A DNA stretch of 64,000 bases from Cloacibacillus sp. (lineage in GTDB: Bacteria > Synergistota > Synergistia > Synergistales > Synergistaceae). Location: positions 1 to 64,000 of the forward strand of contig JAVVPF010000001.1 in the NCBI GenBank assembly GCA_036655895.1, written 5' to 3'. The notes under the pieces were generated by a model that made no database searches, was not told the DNA's origin, and worked only from the letters and a program-made list of their open reading frames with translations. A program made the position numbers and the translations under genes. Numbering within the stretch: position 1 is the first letter of the stretch; every line of letters starts with the position of its first letter. Of this stretch, positions 53,201 to 60,753 are shown one piece after another.

Positions 53201-56200
53201 TAGGCCACTGTTTCATCCGTATCGCCATTGTTATGCACTACGTCAAACGATACTTGCGTCAGCACATCCTCCGACGCCTCGACAGACGAATGTATCGCTG
53301 CCTCCGGCGTTGGAGTTACAACCACTGTCACGTCGGTCATGCTAGATTGTTTCGAATTACCGTCGTTTTCTGTGGAGACTGCCTGGGCCTGGAATTTTAT
53401 CTCTCCGCTGAAGTTTGGAGGGGTCGTAATGAAATCCTTGTCTGTAGGATTGGTGACGAGCCATGACCTGCCAGCTCCTGTACCGCCGAGGAACTGAACG
53501 TTGGCTCCCGAAAGAGAAAAGCCCTCCTGAAGCCCCGTGATCCTCACGGTCACTATTTCTGACGTATCCGTTTTGTCCGCCTGCTTGACGATGAAGCTGC
53601 TGATAGGGATGCCGCCGGTCTCAGCCTGAGCCTCTGTAAACGCTGTGGTTCCGGACGCGACGGGGTTATTTACGACAGTAACATCGTCGGCCACGCCTAC
53701 TACGTCAACATGGAGCGTTATGCCGCCAGTTGCAGGGTATGGCGTGGAGGTTGCTGCGCCGTCCACAGATACGCCCGTTACCGTAAGATCAAAATCTACG
53801 TTGCTGTCCGTTGGCGGCCTGATAAAAAGCTTAGTGGTATCAAAGTTGTCGATAGTTATTTTAAACGAACCGTCTGCGTTTTTAACAACCGTTATTCCAC
53901 TTCCGCTTACATTTGGGCTTGTGGCAGTATACTCAACGCCGTCGTATTTAATGGTCGCGTCTTTTGGTACTCCGTCTATCGTCACATTGAAAGTCTCCGA
54001 CGGGTCTACGCTGGCGGGTTTGATGGAAAGGTTTATAAAGGTGTCCTCTTCGCCTTTGGCCTGCGCCGCCGCTATTGTATAAATGCCGTCCGGAACAGGG
54101 GCAATGACGATGTCAGTAAGTTCTGCGGCGCCCGAAGTGTTTGTCACTTTGGTTCCAGTATCCGCGTCGAAATCTTCCGTATATGCCTGCATTCCGATTT
54201 TAAAGGTTCCAGAGACGTTATCGGGAGCCTTGAATTCAACGGTGTCCAGATATTGTGACTCTATTTTGATCGGCTCGCCTGTATATTTTATTTCTATCCA
54301 TGTTATCCCGCCGTCTGTGCTGTATCGAAAAGAGGAGCCAATAGCGCTCTCTCCGGCAATTCCGTTGGTTAGAAGAACAGGAGTAAACAACGCATAAGTC
54401 TTTTCCGCCCCAGAGTTATCGGTATCTAGGTTCTTCCACGGAGTTTTTAAATCCACCCCGTCAGTCTTAAGGTCAAACCATGTGTCTTCAGTGCCGGGAG
54501 TGGTGTATGCGTGGTTGCCATTCATCGTAAGCTCATGATTGCTGTCAGCCGGCGTCGGGTCGCCGGTTCCTTGCACCCTTTCGGCTATCGGCGTGACAGT
54601 GACTTCGATATCAAGAGCTTTGTCCGCTGTGTCCGTTTTGCCATTTCCGGTGTCTTCTGTGCCCACTGTGATGTTAAGCTTGGCGTCGGCGCTTGAATTT
54701 TTGGGCGGCAGGATCTTATAGTCGGCGTATTTATTTCCGGTTATATCTGCTGCGGCAATGGAATAATTTTTTGCGCCGTCACCAGTAAACACAAGATTCC
54801 CGGCGCTATCATATATTGCCCAGCCAGCGGGCACATCATTGACGGTTATGGAGGTTATTTTTTCGCTGTTGTCACCGTCGGTGAGTTTCAGGTTTTTCAG
54901 GAAATCAACGGCGGAATCTTCTGTTGTTGTCACATCGCCTGCGCTGACGTCGCCTGCCACCGGATCAACATGGATAACCAGCGTTATAGAGTCTGACTCT
55001 GTAACTGTCGTCACGGTTGAATCGCTGTCGGTGTCTTTTGCACTAAGCGTAACTGTTATTTGAGAGAAGTCGCCGCTGAAATTTTTCCCGGGCGTAACTT
55101 GGATATCTGGCATAGCGCCATCTTTGCCCAGGGCGGCACTCCATGTCCCGTTGTCTATGTTTATTGTGGTTCCGTTGATGGCTGTTCCTTTCGGGATGCC
55201 GCTTAGTGTGATGGTGCGGCCTTCGCTGCCGTCGGTATCGTTGAATGTCTTTGTAAGAAGATCTTTTAGGTTGAATGTCGCGTCCTCTTTTATAGTCAAT
55301 ATGCCCTTATCGGAGGTGCTGGAGGCATCTATGACCACGCCGCTACTTGTAGCTCCTGGGTTAAAGTCAAGTGCAACGTCGTCCGTTACAGCCTGCACTT
55401 CAACGTGGATGTCGATGGTCGTATTTGCGCTGTTTGCCGGAGCGAGCGGATTTCCGCTTTTGTCGACTTCGTAGCTGTCCACTTTGAGCTTCATGTCTAC
55501 ATCATTATGGCTATCTGCCGCTGGGATGAATTTTAGAGCTGCGAACTCCTCCCGCGTCAGGAAGATTGCACCCGTCGTGTCTATGCCGCTGTAATGCAAA
55601 GTTGTGTCCGCGGCCGTTGTGCCTGATGTCCCGACGATGATTATCTTCACAGAGCCGTTATCTGAGGGGCTTGTATATAAAGAAGTTCCGTCAGCCTTTG
55701 TCAGCTTGCATCCGTTGTCTATGCCGTCTATGGTTATAGCTCCAAGCCTTTCTCCGTTCAGAGAATCGGAGACGGAAGGACATGTGAGGCCTAGCGCGAC
55801 AGCAGTATCTTCCGGCGTCGCTTTGTCGATATCAACAAGGCTAGGTGCATCTGCCTCGGGATTTATCGTTATTGTCAGCGTTGAATCAGCTGTGTAGTAG
55901 GTATCAACAGAGGCGGAAAGGCCGTTCGTCACCGTATAGGTCACTACAGGCACAGAGCCATGATAGTTTTGGACTGGCGTAAAAGTCCAGCTTCCGTCTG
56001 CCTTTAATGTGAGGCTGCCAACCTTATCTATTGTGACCGTCTCTCCGGGAGCATGTTCGTTTAAGTCGCCTTCAACTCTAAACTTTGTGACCACAAGCCC
56101 TTCTCCATAATCAGGGTCGTCCGTGTCATTGGTCAACACGTTGCCGCTTTGAGTGACATCCTCATCGGCGTTGCTTGTATCTGGCGCTACGGCGGGCGCG

Positions 56201-59200
56201 TCATCTGTTCCGGTTATCGTTATGGTTATGGTCTGCGCGTCATTGTTATTTGCCGCGCTGGAATCATCCGTCGCCTTGACTACATATTCAATGACGATAG
56301 TTTCACCCTTCGGAAGGAAGTTAAAGGTCTCCGTTCCGGAATTGAAATTCCAGTTGATAGTCCCGTCGTTGGCAGTATTTCCAATGACGGCCGAATTATC
56401 CACAGCAAGCATCGACAGCAGTTTGTTTAGTGTCTCCTGCGGTATTTTTGTAGCGTCGAAAGTTCCGCTGTTCGCAATTTTGACCTCTGTCACGGAAGGT
56501 GTGACGCTGTCTTTAGTGTCCACATCGGAGACGGAGAGCGTGCCTGCTGTAGTGAGAGCCGCGTTTGTTTCTGTAAGGCCCGCACTGTCGCTGTCTGTTC
56601 CGGACAGAGAAATCACAGGCGCGTCGTTTGTCCCTGTTATGGTTATAGTAAGAGTCTCGCTTGCCGTGGCGCCATGTTCGTCTTTTATCACTACATTGAA
56701 CGTATCTGTTATAGTCTCTCCAACGCGCAGAGCCTGTACATTGGCGTTTGCGTTGTCGAGGTCGTATGTGTATGTTCCGTCAGCTTTTATAGTGACGGAG
56801 CCGTAGACGCCCGTAACGGCGTTGTTTACGTTGGCTTCACTGTCTGCAACTTTGAAGACCGTTAACGTATGCGCGTTGTCTACGTCCGCGTCGTTTTTAA
56901 GAATGTTCCCGTCGGAGGTCGTATGACTTTCGTTTGTTATGGTTCTCGTATCCTCGACTACCGAGCCCTCGTTGTTGACAGCGGTAGGCGCGTCGTTGGT
57001 GCCGTGTACGGTGACGGTTATTGTCTGGTCTGTGGTTCCGCCGTGGCCGTCCGAGACTGTGACCGTAAATACCTCGTCATGCGTCTCGTTTTCAGCTAAA
57101 GCCTGAACGTTGGTGTCGTCGTTGCGCAGGGTGTATTTATACGAGCCGTCAGCGCTGATTGTAATATCTCCATACGCTCCATTGACTACGGAGCCGACTT
57201 TTGCAGCCTCGCCGTCAACGGCGCTTATAGCATGTATATCGCTTACGTCTACATCCGTAACGTGGTCTGTTATTACGTTTCCAGAGACGAAGAGCGCATC
57301 GTTTTGCGCAGCCGTTTTGTCTGCGTCCTCTGCGACCTCTCCTGTAATAGCGGAGACAATCGGCGCGTCGTTTGTGCCGGTTATTGTGATTGTTATTTGG
57401 TGGGTGTCGGAGGCGTTTTGGCTGTCGGTGGCCTGGACTGTGTATGTTAGTTCGAGCGTTTCACCGTTCGCTAGATAATCGAATTTTTCGTTTCCGGCGT
57501 TGAAGTGCCATGTGAACTGTTTGTCTGTATCTCCGTCCCCGAGCACCGGCCCGGAGGGCAGTCCCAGCATTGATTTAAGGGCGTCGTTATCTGACGGCAG
57601 GCCGTTCGTTACGCCGTTTGCCTTTACTTCAATGACTTTGACATGTACTATATCTTTTACATCTACGTCTTTAAGCGTCAGCGTATGGCTGGCGGTCAGA
57701 GGCGCGTCCTCTGTCAGGGCGTCCGAATCGTTGTCTGTGGTGGCAGGTTCTACTGTGATTTGCGGCGCGTCGTTCGTGCCAGTTACTGTTATGACGATGG
57801 GAATGTCTACAGAACCGCCTTTGCCGTCTGAAATCGTCGCCGTGAAGATATCATCTGTTTTTTCTCCCTCTTCCAGCGCGTTGATTTTTGCGTTGCTGTC
57901 GCCTGTGTCCGCTTTGTATGTATAGTTTCCGTTTTGATCTATGGTCAGCTTTCCGTATGCGCCTTGTAAATAGGTGCTGCCGTCTACGACCCCATCAGTG
58001 GCCCCGTATTTTATTCCAGTCGTGGTGAAGCTGTTGTCGCTGATGTCCGCGTCTGTAAAGTGTTCGCCGCGGGCAAGCGTCCCTGTAGTTGATGCGCTTG
58101 CCGCCGCGTCCTCTTTTACTGCGCCGACAGCGTCCGATTTCCATAGCGGCGCGTCGTTTGCTCCGTCGTAGGTTACCGTTACGGTGGCGGTCTCTGTGTT
58201 TCCGGCTATGGTCGTTACTGTGTAGGTGAAGCTGTCGGTCTGCGATTCTCCTGCGGCGAGGCTTTGGTCCGTCGGCGTGTATATGACTTTGTTGTCGGCG
58301 GTTATCGTTATTGTGCCGTGGCTGCCCTGTGTCACTTCGGTGATTTTGGCGCCGTCCGCGAAGGTGTCGTTTTTGAGGAGGTCTATTGTGATGGGGGTGT
58401 TTTCGTCGGTGGAGCCCGCGTCGTTTGTCGTGTCGGAGACGGAGCCTACGGTGACGCTGACCTCGGAGGTGTATGTCCTGTTTGACTGGTCGTGGAAGAC
58501 GCAGGTTATTGTGTCTTCTCCGTGGAAGTCGGGGTTTGGCGTGTAGATGAGCGCGCCGTCCGCGCCTATGGAGACTTTGCCGTGCGCGGCGTCGGCGGTG
58601 GCTGCGGTGAGGCTGAAGCCGTCCAGCCGTTCGTAGTTTTCAAGCGGGTTTATCCTAACGAAGCCGTCTTCCAGCGTGCGCACGGCCATGCTGTGCGGCG
58701 TCGGAGGGTTTATTCCCGTGTCTGTGGATATGGGGCGTTCCAGTTCTTCGTATGAGGGGCGCATTTTTTCGCCGCTGTGCCAGCCGTCGTCGCGTCTTCC
58801 CTCAAAGTCGCGTATGGGGTCGTGGTATGAGGTGGTTTCTTCTGTTATGGAGGCGTTGTAGGCAAATTTCACGCGCGGGTTGAGGGTAGCGCGGCCCGCC
58901 AGCTCTTCGGTGGTGTTTACGTCGCGTCCGTAGCCCAGGTTGAAGTCTTCTTTGTATTCTATGCGGGGCGTTTTTACAAATGAGTGCGCGGTGCCGTCTT
59001 CCATGGTTTGCGGGGCGCCATCCTGCTGCGCGTCGTCTGTTTTCTGCCGCTGGTCTGGTTTGTCGGGTATCTCGGGTGCGGTTTTCGCGTCGATGTCGTC
59101 TGGCACGGTTTCCTGCACGCCTGCGTCGCCAAGGATGACGTCGGCGTTTGGCGCTATTTCGCGCGTGGCTCCGTTAGGGTCTTCAAGTTCTATATGGCCG

Positions 59201-59325
59201 TTTTTTGTGATTATTTCGTCGCCGTCTTTGAGCCTCTGTCCTGCTGTTATGCGTGAGATGCGCCCTGTTTCGTCTTTTATAAAAACTTCGCCTGTTACGA
59301 TTTTTACTACGTATTCGTTTGCCAT
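50287..59325 (-). CDS. Giant VCBS-repeat adhesin secreted by type I system
   Basis: A 3012-residue surface adhesin. Residues 1-70 (VVKIVTGEVFIKD..., GQRLKDGDEIIT) resemble the N-terminal retention module of LapA-like adhesins, which lodges in the TolC pore. After an acidic linker (70-290), VCBS/cadherin-like repeats end in GANDAP or GTNDAP-type motifs at about 388, 516, 650, 775, 898 and 1039, about 117-141 residues apart. From about 1300 to 2850 a second, more diverged repeat carries an Asp-rich DTDGSE-like turn about every 110-165 residues, likely calcium sites. Near the C-terminus one degenerate RTX turn (YDGGEGRDTLV, about 2885) precedes the uncleaved type I secretion signal. GAGGAGGA precedes the ATG. 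Last gene of the secretion operon. Biofilm or host/cell adhesion is inferred. Confidence 0.9.
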   Translation of the reverse strand: MANEYVVKIVTGEVFIKDETGRISRITAGQRLKDGDEIITKNGHIELEDPNGATREIAPNADVILGDAGVQETVPDDIDAKTAPEIPDKPDQRQKTDDAQQDGAPQTMEDGTAHSFVKTPRIEYKEDFNLGYGRDVNTTEELAGRATLNPRVKFAYNASITEETTSYHDPIRDFEGRRDDGWHSGEKMRPSYEELERPISTDTGINPPTPHSMAVRTLEDGFVRINPLENYERLDGFSLTAATADAAHGKVSIGADGALIYTPNPDFHGEDTITCVFHDQSNRTYTSEVSVTVGSVSDTTNDAGSTDENTPITIDLLKNDTFADGAKITEVTQGSHGTITITADNKVIYTPTDQSLAAGESQTDSFTYTVTTIAGNTETATVTVTYDGANDAPLWKSDAVGAVKEDAAASASTTGTLARGEHFTDADISDNSFTTTGIKYGATDGVVDGSTYLQGAYGKLTIDQNGNYTYKADTGDSNAKINALEEGEKTDDIFTATISDGKGGSVDIPIVITVTGTNDAPQITVEPATTDNDSDALTEDAPLTASHTLTLKDVDVKDIVHVKVIEVKANGVTNGLPSDNDALKSMLGLPSGPVLGDGDTDKQFTWHFNAGNEKFDYLANGETLELTYTVQATDSQNASDTHQITITITGTNDAPIVSAITGEVAEDADKTAAQNDALFVSGNVITDHVTDVDVSDIHAISAVDGEAAKVGSVVNGAYGDITISADGSYKYTLRNDDTNVQALAENETHDEVFTVTVSDGHGGTTDQTITVTVHGTNDAPTAVNNEGSVVEDTRTITNESHTTSDGNILKNDADVDNAHTLTVFKVADSEANVNNAVTGVYGSVTIKADGTYTYDLDNANANVQALRVGETITDTFNVVIKDEHGATASETLTITITGTNDAPVISLSGTDSDSAGLTETNAALTTAGTLSVSDVDTKDSVTPSVTEVKIANSGTFDATKIPQETLNKLLSMLAVDNSAVIGNTANDGTINWNFNSGTETFNFLPKGETIVIEYVVKATDDSSAANNNDAQTITITITGTDDAPAVAPDTSNADEDVTQSGNVLTNDTDDPDYGEGLVVTKFRVEGDLNEHAPGETVTIDKVGSLTLKADGSWTFTPVQNYHGSVPVVTYTVTNGLSASVDTYYTADSTLTITINPEADAPSLVDIDKATPEDTAVALGLTCPSVSDSLNGERLGAITIDGIDNGCKLTKADGTSLYTSPSDNGSVKIIIVGTSGTTAADTTLHYSGIDTTGAIFLTREEFAALKFIPAADSHNDVDMKLKVDSYEVDKSGNPLAPANSANTTIDIHVEVQAVTDDVALDFNPGATSSGVVIDASSTSDKGILTIKEDATFNLKDLLTKTFNDTDGSEGRTITLSGIPKGTAINGTTINIDNGTWSAALGKDGAMPDIQVTPGKNFSGDFSQITVTLSAKDTDSDSTVTTVTESDSITLVIHVDPVAGDVSAGDVTTTEDSAVDFLKNLKLTDGDNSEKITSITVNDVPAGWAIYDSAGNLVFTGDGAKNYSIAAADITGNKYADYKILPPKNSSADAKLNITVGTEDTGNGKTDTADKALDIEVTVTPIAERVQGTGDPTPADSNHELTMNGNHAYTTPGTEDTWFDLKTDGVDLKTPWKNLDTDNSGAEKTYALFTPVLLTNGIAGESAIGSSFRYSTDGGITWIEIKYTGEPIKIESQYLDTVEFKAPDNVSGTFKIGMQAYTEDFDADTGTKVTNTSGAAELTDIVIAPVPDGIYTIAAAQAKGEEDTFINLSIKPASVDPSETFNVTIDGVPKDATIKYDGVEYTATSPNVSGSGITVVKNADGSFKITIDNFDTTKLFIRPPTDSNVDFDLTVTGVSVDGAATSTPYPATGGITLHVDVVGVADDVTVVNNPVASGTTAFTEAQAETGGIPISSFIVKQADKTDTSEIVTVRITGLQEGFSLSGANVQFLGGTGAGRSWLVTNPTDKDFITTPPNFSGEIKFQAQAVSTENDGNSKQSSMTDVTVVVTPTPEAAIHSSVEASEDVLTQVSFDVVHNNGDTDETVAYVLLKITDVDGNGGKHFTLSYSENGTTGQSLAAAAAGNITGITIENGYYKISGDAMGKIFIKGAQDWSGSETFEVKYGITDFKNAEQTATIDSVTIKSDLTDGYKVTVKPVTDEANMDVINDGDITVSSGKATATDNDVTVTGSASFDITVDVKPPVDQDGSERLVMIRVEGIPDGVRLVGGTYLGDDGSGKNTGVWVLKYQGTGNEFNGNDSIEKTLQFAVDESNRNLWAWNGKDATITVTGVTQDSSGSLTGAELDTGTDASWNLHINFPTGDKGVDIQAPDVMLIKGTGTIEDSSDTTMWTLFQAQFVKDGTTDVDNSGVYRFEITVNGLPTGSEINGSAVTGGKYIITGCGNNADLQSVLENLKVTLPEDFNSNNGATNLNIEWSTHGWDNDGDTANNGGLEQSGSVVIQPDVAPVTDAMILQLTSTNTSVAENQKGENHQIDFSLNLQDGPDGTHSNIVNGGKLYIKMDGAGASDTLVYNGTIYALETVSGVSGIANGSYYVIEGVTKGSSIDFTYQPADYYSGSFVLTAMLLVQEQGASNTDIVTSISNKLNIEVAPIDSGYDIHTADASGKEDALIKLNITSTGLIDNDGSEKAYSAVLSGFSDNADKYTVWYGDSDDGAGATIASKMWNGTEYVWSIKLNADGSIPNVFVQSLDNYSGVENLTLSVLSGEGALLPAASAHSDNFQITFEAVADGISSFAPTRAVGMEGSFINLNPNATVIDTDGSETVSISIKGLGDGVSFYNSHDDVFLTATYDSATDAYTVSGIEHERLGDLQFLHTATGGVKEAYMDIWTVEGSSTSVSTHSGYEKFDVEISNAAPGNGDDMLIYKGRAAAAYDGGEGRDTLVMPNYHTDLTNNNIDFNGSVNIKNIEVIDLRNGDHTLDHLSAKDVLDMTDSGHTLTINGENGDAVKLTDLLGNDSDGMWETTTKDADYTTYTGHVGGDEVILKIANEIMGNPASGLNN

Positions 59326-59343
59326 GTCAATTCCTCCTCAATT

Positions 59344-60753
59344 TTAATGTTCTCTGAACGCTTTTTCTTTCGCCCTCATAAGAGGCTTGAGGAGGTACGA
59401 AAGTATTGTTTTTTTGCCTGTGATGATGTCGACCTGCGCCACCATTCCCGGAAGTATCGGTTTGTCCGCGCCAAATTCTTTTTTTGTGGTCTTGATGCGC
59501 ACCGTGTAGTAGGTGTTGCCTCGTTCGTCTGTTATCGTGTCTGGGCCTATGTATTCTACTGCGCCGTCCAGTCCGCCGTAGACGGCGTACTCGTAGGCTG
59601 TGAATTTGACTATGACTTTTTGTCCCGCGCGTACGAAGGCTCTGTCGTTTGGCGAGAGCTGCGCTTCGACTACGAGTTCGTCTTCGTCTGAGACTATTTC
59701 CGCTACGGAGCCTCCCGGCATTACGACCGCGCCGGTGGTGTTGACGAAGAGCCTTTTTATTGTGCCGCTTATGGGCGCTTTTATTTCGGCCTGTGAGACG
59801 CGGTCTACGAGCGCTTTGTTGCCTTCGGTGAGGCTTTCAAGTTCGCGCAGCGTCGCTGTCAGTTCGTTGCGCCACGCGTTTGTGAAGCGAAATTCGGTTT
59901 CGCGCAGTTGTCCGTCGGCTTCGTTGATGGCGGCTTTTGTTCTGGTGAGCTGGGCCTGCGCCTGATTTCTGTCGCCTATGGCGCGCGCGCTTTCTTTTTG
60001 GAGGCGTATGACTTCCAGTTCGGAGACTGCGCCTGAGGCGAGCAGGTTTTTTGTGGCTTTGAGTTCGTCTTTGGCCAGTTCGCAGGCGCTTGTGAGCTGC
60101 GAGAGGCGTGCCGCGGCCTCTACGAGTTCCTGTCTTCTTTGGTTTGCCTGTTCCCGCGCGACGCGGAGGTTTGAGCGGAGTTCGTCTATGCTTGTCTGGT
60201 ACAATTTTCTTTCGTGTTCGACGATGTTGGGCACGGCTTTTATCACTTCCTGCGCCGGCTCGAAGGGATGGCCTTTTGTGAGCGCGTCGAGGCGCGCGGC
60301 TTTTGCCATGAGCGACATGACCTGCGCCTGGCGTTCGCCGAGCGAGGAGGTGAATCTTGTCGGGTTTATTTTTATTATGACGGCGTCTTTTTGGACTACG
60401 TCGGATTCATGGACAAGTATCTCTTCTACCATGCCGCCGTCTACGGCCTGTATCACCTGGGTGCCGGAGGTGGGTTTTGCCTTGCCTGTGCCGTGGACCA
60501 CTTCGTCAAGCGGCGCAAGCGCGGCCCAAAGCAGCAGTATGAGGAATATGGCGCATATTATGTAGATGAGGAATCGGGTCTTGACCGGTTCCTGAAGGCT
60601 TTTCGCAAGTCCGGCCTCCGCGGGCCAGTCTTTGCGGCTTCCGTCGTCGGCTGCGCCGAAGAGGCGCGCGAATATTTTTCCCGTCAGCATCTCTCCGAAT
60701 CGCTCGGCTTTTGATATGGCTTTGCCTGTTTTTTCATAGGCTCTTTTTTCCAT
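59344..60753 (-). CDS. HlyD/LapC-type membrane fusion protein
   Basis: Periplasmic adaptor joining the ABC exporter to the outer-membrane channel. Cytoplasmic N-terminus about 1-58, membrane helix about 60-82, then a lipoyl-like half (VIQAVDGGMVEEILVHESDVVQKDAVI), a long alpha-helical hairpin (about 150-315) and the second lipoyl/beta-barrel part (IKAPISGTIKRLFVNTTGAVVMPG, PGMVAQVDIITGKKT near the end). 469 residues, typical of type I adaptors. Its ATG overlaps the exporter stop (TGATG), and the adhesin starts 18 bases after it. Confidence 0.94.
   Translation of the reverse strand: MEKRAYEKTGKAISKAERFGEMLTGKIFARLFGAADDGSRKDWPAEAGLAKSLQEPVKTRFLIYIICAIFLILLLWAALAPLDEVVHGTGKAKPTSGTQVIQAVDGGMVEEILVHESDVVQKDAVIIKINPTRFTSSLGERQAQVMSLMAKAARLDALTKGHPFEPAQEVIKAVPNIVEHERKLYQTSIDELRSNLRVAREQANQRRQELVEAAARLSQLTSACELAKDELKATKNLLASGAVSELEVIRLQKESARAIGDRNQAQAQLTRTKAAINEADGQLRETEFRFTNAWRNELTATLRELESLTEGNKALVDRVSQAEIKAPISGTIKRLFVNTTGAVVMPGGSVAEIVSDEDELVVEAQLSPNDRAFVRAGQKVIVKFTAYEYAVYGGLDGAVEYIGPDTITDERGNTYYTVRIKTTKKEFGADKPILPGMVAQVDIITGKKTILSYLLKPLMRAKEKAFREH

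Noticed and set aside
56153-56806. Long open frames on the + strand inside the adhesin gene
   Set aside because: They mirror the Thr/Asp/Val-rich coding strand, have no ribosome sites or recognisable domains, and are Ser/Val-rich shadows.
58575-58620. LapG-type cleavage site (TAATADAAHG segment, about residue 240)
   Set aside because: It lies far beyond the expected place near residue 100, inside the first repeat-like domain, and does not have the TAAG/PAAG pattern.
50287-59325. CRISPR or perfect tandem DNA repeats in the adhesin region
   Set aside because: The repeats are at protein level only; DNA copies have diverged and no regular short repeat-spacer pattern is seen.
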